DNA from: Clostridia bacterium DTU080 | Lineage (GTDB): Bacteria > Bacillota > Limnochordia > DTU080 | NCBI GenBank assembly: GCA_001513395.1 | Contig: LFTP01000274.1 | Span: forward strand, 1-12,462 | Length of the DNA stretch: 12,462 nt | Direction: 5' to 3' | Shown: one piece after another, positions 7,246 through 12,462 of the stretch | Position numbering within the stretch: the stretch's first letter is position 1 | Layout: each line of letters starts with the position of its first letter | Position numbers and translations under genes: made by a program | The notes under the pieces: model-generated | Databases searched by the model: none | What the model was told of the DNA's origin: nothing | Seen by the model: the letters and a program-made list of their open reading frames with translations, nothing else

Positions 7246-7956
7246 TCAGTCGCCTATGCCGTGCTCCATGGCGGATTTGATCTCGTCAGCGGTGAGAGCC
7301 TTGTTCCAGACGATGAGATCGTCCATCCTACCTGAGAACGGTCTGGCATCGTCAATGGTGAGACCGACTCGGGCTCCCATGCCCCAATCTTGCATCATAG
7401 GCACACCTGTCACCGGTTGCCGGGCGATCTCTTCGCCGTTGATGTAGAGGGCAGCGTATCCTGCCGTGGCACTGTAGACGCCGGCGAAATGCGTCCAGGT
7501 GTTCCAGGCGACGACACCGGTTTGCATGTCAAACACGGTATGGGCATTCTCTGTCCTCACCAGCCAGCGATACCTGCCGTCAGAGCGAAGTTCGGGGTGG
7601 AAGATCCATGTCCCGTCCGAACCACGGGCGTTGAATATCTCGTGGGTACCAGGCGGAACGTTGACCCAAGCCATAATGGTTATCTCGTCCGTGGGGATGG
7701 CATCCGGATCCAAGGCACCGACATCGATGAACGAATAGGGGGTGAACTGGCCCGCTTTGCCCCTCACACCCTCGACGAGCGTGATCTGGCCTTTGATCGA
7801 GCCGATACCGGTCTTTCCCGTGGCCTCGACCATCCGGTTTTCGGCGATCTGTTCGAAATCGAAGTACAGGACTACGTTCTCTTTTGACGGGGCGGCCATA
7901 CCGACGGATCCTAAGGCTAAGGCGACGCACAGTGTGATCAGACTCGCTAGACGCAC
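7246..7956 (-). CDS. Secreted LamG-like jelly-roll (concanavalin A-like) domain protein
   Basis: This small exported protein has one lectin-like beta-sandwich domain, a fold often used to bind carbohydrate or to sit in cell-surface assemblies. The GTG at 7956 is preferred because AAGGAGG (minus strand, 7963-7969) lies six bases upstream; an in-frame ATG at 7986 would place that site inside the gene. The product is 236 residues. It has a signal peptide with hydrophobic core LITLCVALALGSVG and likely cleavage near residue 21 or 22. The LamG-type pattern is clear: VLYFDFEQ (29-36), ITIMAWVNV (92-100), WTHFAGVY (154-161), AALYINGEEIA (168-178) and FSGRMDDLIVWNKALTADEI (207-226). No catalytic residues can be assigned and no other domain is attached. 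It stands alone between convergent and divergent neighbours, so its partner is unknown. Confidence 0.88.
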   Translation of the reverse strand: MRLASLITLCVALALGSVGMAAPSKENVVLYFDFEQIAENRMVEATGKTGIGSIKGQITLVEGVRGKAGQFTPYSFIDVGALDPDAIPTDEITIMAWVNVPPGTHEIFNARGSDGTWIFHPELRSDGRYRWLVRTENAHTVFDMQTGVVAWNTWTHFAGVYSATAGYAALYINGEEIARQPVTGVPMMQDWGMGARVGLTIDDARPFSGRMDDLIVWNKALTADEIKSAMEHGIGD

Positions 7957-8338
7957 GAAAATCCTCCTTCCGTATATCACGGTCATTGCCCCCTTGGATC
8001 AGTATAGAAGCGAAAACTGTCAAAAGAGGGCAGAGTGACGAATTGCCCATACAGATGCATGCTTCGTCAACTATGCCAGTCATCCTTGTTTGCCTCACGC
8101 CGTTTTGGTCTTTTTCTTGGTCGCCAAACGATGGTTGTACGTAATATCAGCGAAAACATGGCATCGTTTAGGTTAAAAACTACAAACACAAAACTAAAAG
8201 GTGTTAAGGGCAGAAAAGGATAACATGATGGATGTGAGTGCGGTTGGTTTCCGAATTCAGGCCACCGGTCGCCGGGTCACAGGCGGCGGTCCTTACTTCG
8301 CAACCATGATCGATATCGAATTGAGGAAGGGATGACTG
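7957..8338. other. Divergent intergenic region between the LamG gene and the second binding protein
   Basis: No recognised gene. On the minus strand TTGACA (8018-8023) and TATACT (8001-8006) resemble promoter hexamers, but only 11 bases separate them, so they cannot both serve one sigma-70 promoter. An 8-bp inverted repeat, AAACGATG (8126-8133) with CATCGTTT (8162-8169), could be an operator or an RNA stem. The stretch 8170-8220 is A-rich and probably leader. A short reading frame at 8225-8335 is listed separately. Confidence 0.4.
8225..8335 (+). CDS. Possible 36-residue ORF just upstream of the second binding protein
   Basis: Two consecutive ATG codons (8225, 8228) open a frame that ends at TGA 8333-8335, three bases before the binding-protein ATG at 8339. 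A weak AAAGGA ribosome binding site lies about six bases upstream. The predicted peptide (beginning MMDVSAVGFRIQATGRRVTG) has no signal peptide and no family I recognise. The close spacing would allow translational coupling. It may equally be chance: the region is short and the frame has no independent support. Confidence 0.25.
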   Translation: MMDVSAVGFRIQATGRRVTGGGPYFATMIDIELRKG

Positions 8339-9730
8339 ATGAGCAGACAAAGCAGGTTACTGATCCGTATACTGTCTACAGTCGTGCTTTTTGCCTTGGC
8401 GTCGTTGACTGTCTCTGCCTCCAAAGTCACCTTAACCGTCCTGCATGGGCAGGCCATGTACAACCTCGAGGCCTGGAACCGTTTTCTGGCTGCTTTTGAA
8501 GCCGCACATCCGGATATCGAGATCGATCTCATCGCTCCGCCGTGCGGCGAGGCTCAGGACAAGATCGTCACGATGACCGCTACGGGCGTCCCTTTGGATG
8601 TGGTCTTCAACAACTGTGTTTCGGACTATCCTACACTGGCTTTTCAGAGCGCTTTTGTGGACTTGACATCGCTTGTGACTCGCGATGAGGCCGAGCTCAA
8701 CACCAGGGATCTGGTTCCGGGCACATTGGATGCCGTAAGACAACTCGGGCGCATATACGGCATTATGTTTACGTTGTCACCTCCTTTCGGTGTGGCGTAT
8801 AACGCCCGTCATATCGATGAAGCGGGACTGGCTCGTCCGCCCGTTGCCTTTGATGATCCGGGCTGGACGTGGGAAAAAGCCATGGATTGCGCCAGACATT
8901 TGACGAGAGTCAGCGCTGACGGGACTGTCGAGCGTTACGGCTTTGAACCCTCTTGGAACATCTTCGTCCATGCAGTGGCGCAAGGCAGCGACTTCTTTCC
9001 CGCGGAGGACTATCAGAACGGGATAGTCTCAAAAGCCACCATCGCCACCGCTGATAACCTCCGCATCGCTAATACGCTGTGGGAAATGCATTTCGAGCGC
9101 AAAGTCTCGCCGATCTTGAACACAATGCCCGATGGCACTGCTACTTGGACGGCTTTCGGGCAAGGGCGCATGGGCATGTTCCTGGTTTCCTTGGGTGGCT
9201 ACAATTGGCCGACTGCGCAAAGCAGTGTCGCCCCTTGGTCTCCCGGACAGCCGTTTGGCATGGCCGGGTATCCCGCTCCCACCGGGGTGAAGCTGACCCG
9301 TGTGCCGGGTTGGCGCAATGTCGTAGGTATCAGTCGCAACACCCGAGATGTTGAGACGGCGTGGAAGTTCATAAAATGGCTTTTAACCGGGGCCTATGAG
9401 CATCCCGAACTGTTGGTGGCCACCGGAACCAACGGTGTTCGCCTCTCGCATTGGCGCACATTGGCGGCCCGCATCCACGCGGCCAATCCGAATGAATGGG
9501 CGATGAGCGCCAACGAACTGGCCGTTTATGTTCAAACCGCCTTGGGCGTCTGGTTGCCCATGCCTTTTCAGACGACCATTTTGGGCTCTTCGGAGATCAA
9601 CGACATCGTCAACCAGCAGCTCATGCGAGCCCGCAGAAATGAGATCTCTGTAGAAGAGGCATTGAGAGAAGCTCAACGGCTGGCCGATGTCCGGATTGCG
9701 GGTATCAGAGCTTCTTTAGGGATTGAGTGA
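8339..9730 (+). CDS. Extracellular solute-binding protein, family 1 (ABC sugar-type), second copy
   Basis: This is a secreted ABC-importer binding protein of the same broad family as the product of the gene at 3456, but clearly diverged from it. GAGGAAGGG ends seven bases before the ATG. The 463 residues begin with a signal peptide: basic residues up to Arg10, hydrophobic core 11-24, and cleavage near VSA-SKV at 27/28. After that, VTLTVLHG and the stretch AFEAAHPDIEIDL give the usual first strand and helix. The hinge signature appears as GWTWEKAMDCARHLT (175-189), followed by RYGFEP. ETAWKFIKWLLTG (339-351) is the typical helix near the C-terminal lobe. The C-terminal tail EEALREAQRLADV is also typical of this family. 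The ligand is unknown. No transporter membrane genes accompany it; the next gene is on the opposite strand. Confidence 0.88.
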   Translation: MSRQSRLLIRILSTVVLFALASLTVSASKVTLTVLHGQAMYNLEAWNRFLAAFEAAHPDIEIDLIAPPCGEAQDKIVTMTATGVPLDVVFNNCVSDYPTLAFQSAFVDLTSLVTRDEAELNTRDLVPGTLDAVRQLGRIYGIMFTLSPPFGVAYNARHIDEAGLARPPVAFDDPGWTWEKAMDCARHLTRVSADGTVERYGFEPSWNIFVHAVAQGSDFFPAEDYQNGIVSKATIATADNLRIANTLWEMHFERKVSPILNTMPDGTATWTAFGQGRMGMFLVSLGGYNWPTAQSSVAPWSPGQPFGMAGYPAPTGVKLTRVPGWRNVVGISRNTRDVETAWKFIKWLLTGAYEHPELLVATGTNGVRLSHWRTLAARIHAANPNEWAMSANELAVYVQTALGVWLPMPFQTTILGSSEINDIVNQQLMRARRNEISVEEALREAQRLADVRIAGIRASLGIE

Positions 9731-9901
9731 CCACCGTCGGCAAACGTGATCCGTGTCCGGCGCAAAGCCGCAGCACGTCCGTATCGCGGCAGACAAAATG
9801 CCTCTCGAATAGGATGTCATCGGCTCAGTGCCAGTGGGATAAGAGACGTCCGTTCGAGTCTTGCGTCGAAAAAAAGGGGTGCGCACAGCGCTGGTAACTG
9901 G

Positions 9902-9986
9902 ATCCACGCAGAGGAATCCCGTATCCACGCTGAATGGTTTAAGCGGAGAAAAAGATGGCGAAGACATCGACAGCGCGGATACGGGA
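9902..9986. repeat. 16-bp imperfect palindrome with a direct repeat 21 bp upstream
   Basis: TCCCGTATCCACGCTG (9917-9932) pairs with CAGCGCGGATACGGGA (9971-9986) with one mismatch, enclosing a 38-base loop. The loop holds a small GATG/CATC hairpin (9954-9968). The motif ATCCACGC is also present at 9902-9909 as a direct copy exactly 21 bp before the copy at 9923-9930. So three copies of one word occur, two direct and one inverted (as ATCCGCGC on the minus strand). It is not followed by a T-run on either strand, so it is not an ordinary terminator. It could be a structured RNA, a protein-binding array or part of a small mobile repeat. Confidence 0.5.
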
Positions 9987-10085
9987 AGACAGCGACGAAA
10001 AAGAGAATCTGGGTCTTGTGGTCCGTGCCCCAGGCGTTTGACTCGTTCGGTTTCCCGGAGCAACATGCATAGCTCAGGATATGTT

Positions 10086-10129
10086 CGTGTCCGACTGGGG
10101 ATATGGCTGCCCTTGTGTATACGGACACG
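10086..10129. repeat. 8-bp inverted repeat downstream of the amidohydrolase gene
   Basis: CGTGTCCG (10086-10093) is matched by CGGACACG (10122-10129), with an inner GGG/CCC pairing possible in the loop. It lies 54 bp beyond the amidohydrolase stop in the direction of that gene's transcription. There is no T-tract after it, so it is at best an RNA-stabilising or Rho-associated hairpin. Confidence 0.35.
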
Positions 10130-10182
10130 CGCCGAAGGCTTCAGTCAGCCCGAAGAGATGGGGAGCCCTCGATGCGCTCTAC

Positions 10183-11733
10183 CTAACGCTTCAACACCCT
10201 TCCCGGCAGCTCACCGGTGGGCTGTCCGTTTTCCACCACAGGCCGACCGTTCACGAAAACGGCCCGGATGCCGGTCGCAGGCAGCCACGGCTGAGACCAA
10301 GTGGCATGATCTGCGACTTCTGTCTCGGAAAACACCACGACGTCGGCGGCGTAGCCGGGCTTGAGCTGACCGCGATCGCGCAGTCCAAAACGGCGGGCGG
10401 TGAATCCGCTCATCTTATAGATGGCTTGGACGAGATCAATAGCCTTGAGCTCCCGCACAAACCGGCGGAGAACTCGGGCGAAGCAGCCATATCCGCGAGG
10501 GTGGCCCAGCGTACCGTGATATATGCCGTCGCTGGACACCAGCATGAGCGGATGCGTCAGGGTGCGGACCATTTTGGCCTCCAATTCGGCCGCGCTGCCG
10601 CCGTGGTGCATCACCATCAACGCGTATGGATCTTCCTCCACGAGGATATCGGCGGCGAACTCAGCCAGCGGCCTGCCTTCCCGAGCTGCGGCGTCGGCGA
10701 TGTCTTCTCCGAGGTAACGCCCGGTCTGGTTGGCGACGAACACGGCTCTGCCGCCGTCAGCCAGACGCTCGGCCAGAGCCCGGTCGAGGTCGGCTTCAGC
10801 TCGGCGACGAAAATCCGGATCTTGCATGCGGGTAGCTAGTTCGGCGGGATCGCCTAGCTGCGCCCACACGGGGAGTAGAAGTGCGAGGTGTGTGCAGCCC
10901 GCGGGGTAGACATACGAGTCAAAGGTGAGGTCGTACTCGGCGGCTTTGGCCAGTAACGGCTCAATGTCCGCTGTCACGAACTCGTGGTTGATGTGTATGG
11001 GCACTCCCGCTGAACGACCGACGGTCATCAGTTCTTGCCAGGCTACAGGGCGTCCCAGGGGATTCTTGCGGACATGCGCCGAGATCACGCCTCCGGCAGC
11101 GGCCACTTCGCGGCCCAACTCGATCAATTCTTGCGTAGTGGCGGCATTGCCCGGCTGGTATTCCAAGCCTAGGCTGAGGCCGACGGCGCCGGCTGCCAAC
11201 CAAGCTTGGAGAATGCAGCGCATCCGATCAATCTCATCTTCATCGGCGGGGCGGCCTTCCCAGCCCATCACCGCCAGCCGTATGGCGCCGTGAGGTGCTT
11301 GAGGTACCACGTTGGCCGGAGTACGGCCGGTGAAAAGATCGAGGTATGCGGTCGGTGACGCCCTGACGACATCCAATTGTGGGTGTGCGTAGGCAAACAG
11401 TGTATAGCGCCAATACTGCTGACCGAGAACAGGCGGAAGCGGAGCCCAGCCAAAACCGTCGGCTCCTGTAAACTGGGTGGTGACTCCCTGCAGTAGCCCG
11501 GCATAGCGGTGTTCGCCCGTAAGCAAAGCTATTTCCGAGTGGACATGCACATCGATGAACCCCGGGCATACCGTCAGCCCCTCGGCATCAAGCCGCACTC
11601 CTGCTTGGCAGTGACTGAGAGAACCGATGGCCGCGATGCGATCCCCGTTGATGCCGACGTCTGCCCGGAAAGCCGGTCTTGTTCCGGAGCCGTCGATCAC
11701 TGAACCGCCACAAATGAGCACATCGAAATCCAT
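10183..11733 (-). CDS. D-aminoacylase / N-acyl-D-amino-acid deacylase family amidohydrolase
   Basis: This cytoplasmic metallohydrolase of the amidohydrolase superfamily most resembles enzymes that remove acyl groups from N-acyl-D-amino acids. The 516 residues are a normal length. Motifs: DVLICGGSVIDGSG at the N-terminus; GFIDVHVHSE with metal ligands His63 and His65; GLSLGLEYQPG (185-195); His220 in ISAHVRKN; His250 in IHINHEF; HHGGS (376-380); SSDG with the likely catalytic Asp402; HPRGYGCFARVLRRFVRE (411-428); and the C-terminal LKPGYAADVVVF. The family usually has a bridging Cys in a GNCG motif; here the matching stretch reads TGADGFGWAP, with Asp92 in its place. The start ATG has AAAGG upstream at rather long spacing. 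The gene stands alone, converging on a binding-protein gene. The exact substrate is uncertain. Confidence 0.87.
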   Translation of the reverse strand: MDFDVLICGGSVIDGSGTRPAFRADVGINGDRIAAIGSLSHCQAGVRLDAEGLTVCPGFIDVHVHSEIALLTGEHRYAGLLQGVTTQFTGADGFGWAPLPPVLGQQYWRYTLFAYAHPQLDVVRASPTAYLDLFTGRTPANVVPQAPHGAIRLAVMGWEGRPADEDEIDRMRCILQAWLAAGAVGLSLGLEYQPGNAATTQELIELGREVAAAGGVISAHVRKNPLGRPVAWQELMTVGRSAGVPIHINHEFVTADIEPLLAKAAEYDLTFDSYVYPAGCTHLALLLPVWAQLGDPAELATRMQDPDFRRRAEADLDRALAERLADGGRAVFVANQTGRYLGEDIADAAAREGRPLAEFAADILVEEDPYALMVMHHGGSAAELEAKMVRTLTHPLMLVSSDGIYHGTLGHPRGYGCFARVLRRFVRELKAIDLVQAIYKMSGFTARRFGLRDRGQLKPGYAADVVVFSETEVADHATWSQPWLPATGIRAVFVNGRPVVENGQPTGELPGRVLKR

Positions 11734-12023
11734 GAGCGGGCACGACCTTTCTGGGTGGAGTAACGCCGCGCGGTCATCGCCGGGTGCTCATTCGGAACAG
11801 TGCCGGCCCGCGCCTGTGCACGCCGGCCGTCGGCCTGCACTGCTGAGGATGTTCGAGACTCAACTGCGGATTTCCTATGCTCCGGGAAAGCGAAGTGGCA
11901 CGCCCTGAAGTCTCAGGGACGCGGTGTCGGATTCTTGGACTCAAACGCGATTGCGGTCTGATACCGCGGCGCCTCCCTAAGCGAGGGTAGAATGCCTCAA
12001 CTGTTGACGTCTCAGGCTACATT

Positions 12024-12161
12024 GCGGTGGCGATCGAAGATCGCAGAGCCGCCTTGATTGACGAATGACCATCCTCGGGGTGGAACCCCGCCGCTGCCGA
12101 TGTCCGCATCGCGAACAGACTCAACTGGACGGATCAAGGTGTCAGATCGTGATCCCCGTCC
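12024..12161. repeat. Cluster of three short perfect hairpins
   Basis: Stem 1 is GCGATC-GAA-GATCGC (12030-12044), extended by GCGG/CCGC (12024-12027 with 12049-12052) across an internal bulge. Stem 2 is CGGGGT-GGA-ACCCCG (12076-12090). Stem 3 is GGACGG (12127-12132) with CCGTCC (12156-12161), plus ATC/GAT inside. All lie within 140 bp upstream of the third binding-protein gene. Some stems are expected by chance in GC-rich DNA, but three perfect ones in a row are notable. No known RNA family is recognised. Confidence 0.35.
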
Positions 12162-12287
12162 GGCCAAGGACTGTGGCAGGCTGCCGAAGGGCTAGACAAA
12201 GCCGCCAGATGGAAGGAAAAGCCGGCCAGGGTATAGAATTGCCGCACCGTTCCGTTCTCTTTTTTCACGTTCCATTGGTGCGACATG

Positions 12288-12301
12288 TGAAAGCGTGTCC
12301 A
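12288..12301 (+). promoter_or_regulatory. LacI/CcpA-type operator-like site
   Basis: TGAAAGCGTGTCCA matches the cre-type pattern TGNAANCGNTNNCA at all but one of the fixed positions. It lies about 20 bp before the third binding-protein start, where a bound repressor would block transcription. Sugar-transport genes are often controlled by LacI-family proteins, which makes the site plausible. No regulator gene is in the window. Confidence 0.25.
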
Positions 12302-12320
12302 ATCTCAACGGAGGAGGGAA

Positions 12321-12462
12321 TTGTCCTTGCTATCACGGATCTTGGGCGCGATTACGCTGTTCTCGCTGGTTTTTGCCGCAGGATACGCCGCGCCGGCCTC
12401 GGTGACCATTGTTCATCTGGGCCAGAATGACGTAAGAACTGATGAATGGTACCAGGAATTGG
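12321..12462 (+). CDS. Third solute-binding protein, N-terminal fragment (TTG start)
   Basis: The reading frame runs to the right edge of the window: 47 complete codons. GGAGGAGGG (12310-12318) precedes TTG 12321; a second TTG at 12327 has equally good spacing and cannot be excluded. The predicted N-terminus is a signal peptide: basic residue near position 6, hydrophobic core LGAITLFSLVFAAG, and cleavage near YAAPA-SV. After it comes VTIVHLG, the first strand expected of a mature family-1 binding protein and similar in form to VTLTVLHG of the protein encoded at 8339. The ligand and the rest of the protein lie outside the window. It is easily missed because of the TTG start and truncation. The assignment to the binding-protein family rests on the export signal, first strand and context only. 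Confidence 0.6.
   Translation, partial: MSLLSRILGAITLFSLVFAAGYAAPASVTIVHLGQNDVRTDEWYQEL

Larger units (their letters stand above)
9731..10182. other. 452-bp gene-free stretch between convergent genes, with inverted repeats
   Basis: It lies between the stop of the second binding protein and the stop of the amidohydrolase. Open frames here are arginine-rich or low in likeness to real proteins and are not supported. No clear intrinsic terminator is seen for either neighbour, which is unusual for a convergent gap of this size. Two inverted-repeat structures are listed separately (9902-9986 and 10086-10129). A tiny frame at 9955-10041 (28 codons, GGAG six bases upstream) begins inside the first structure and is weak. 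Confidence 0.5.
11734..12320. other. 587-bp gene-free divergent region rich in hairpins
   Basis: It separates the starts of the amidohydrolase (minus) and the third binding protein (plus). No frame of convincing quality is present on either strand. It should contain two divergent promoters, but I find no strong -35/-10 pair. Several perfect short stems occur between 12024 and 12161, and a LacI-type operator-like site lies near its right end; both are listed separately. A pyrimidine-rich run (TCTCTTTTTTC, 12256-12266) also lies near its right end. Confidence 0.5.

Noticed and set aside
8001..8023. TTGACA and TATACT on the minus strand as a promoter for the LamG gene
   Set aside because: Spacing of only 11 bases is not compatible with one sigma-70 promoter, so it is mentioned but not called.
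9735..9775. GGCAAAC and GCGCAAAGCC resemble parts of a class I cyclic-di-GMP riboswitch
   Set aside because: The middle hairpin with a GNRA loop and the second helix with its receptor are missing, and the region follows a stop codon with no gene downstream on that strand. The words are explained by a small CGGC-GCAAA-GCCG hairpin.
9846..9870. CGTTCGAGTC resembling a tRNA T-loop
   Set aside because: The flanking bases do not form a five-base T-stem and no acceptor or anticodon stems are found.
9746..10072. Plus-strand frame of 108 codons rich in Arg
   Set aside because: Arg-rich, low-complexity product typical of a non-coding frame in GC-rich DNA; no convincing ribosome binding site; the repeated IHAE in the product is just the ATCCACGC DNA repeat.
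10081..10839. Plus-strand open frame of 252 codons
   Set aside because: It lies almost wholly antisense to the amidohydrolase, whose motifs are clear on the other strand, and has no ribosome binding site of note.
11991..12233. One plus-strand frame with protein-like segments broken by two TGA codons (12066, 12150), ending at TAG 12234; possible decayed gene or TGA recoding
   Set aside because: About three stops are expected by chance over 80 codons, the segments match no family I know, and no upstream start is present. A translated search would settle it.

Overview
The window (12.46 kb) looks like chromosomal DNA from a GC-rich, probably uncultivated or anaerobic bacterium. Genes have strong AGGAGG-type ribosome binding sites, and GTG and TTG starts are common. 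The gene mix is secreted LamG-type protein, several extracellular sugar-type binding proteins, corrinoid salvage and a cobalamin-superfamily iron-sulfur protein. This resembles groups such as Armatimonadota, Chloroflexota, Poribacteria-like bacteria or deep Firmicutes, but no phylogenetic marker is present and the phylum is a guess.

Left region (1-3212, minus strand): a tight operon cobT-cobU-cbiB-cobS for the late, nucleotide-loop stage of cobalamin assembly. The cobS gene runs off the left edge. The operon is preceded by a cobalamin riboswitch with an intact B12 box. Its expression platform can be read directly: a terminator hairpin whose loop is exactly complementary, over 11 nt, to a segment just downstream of the aptamer.

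Central region (3213-7231, plus strand): a secreted solute-binding protein of the family-1 (sugar) type, then a 762-residue cytoplasmic protein built from three repeats of the QueG/reductive-dehalogenase-like fold. The outer two repeats carry iron-sulfur cysteines and the middle one has lost them. Its family normally binds a corrinoid, so its position beside the cobalamin operon may be functional. A rho-independent terminator follows.

Right region (7246-12462): a secreted LamG-domain protein (minus strand), a second family-1 binding protein (plus), a D-aminoacylase-type amidohydrolase (minus), and the first 47 codons of a third binding protein starting with TTG (plus, cut by the window edge). 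None of the three binding proteins has permease or ATPase genes in the window. Two long gene-free stretches (9731-10182 and 11734-12320) flank the amidohydrolase and contain conspicuous inverted repeats that no recognised feature explains.

Strongest leads: the three-unit iron-sulfur protein, the explicit riboswitch switch, the run of orphan binding proteins, the Cys-to-Asp change at a metal-ligand position in the amidohydrolase, and the palindromic element at 9902-9986.
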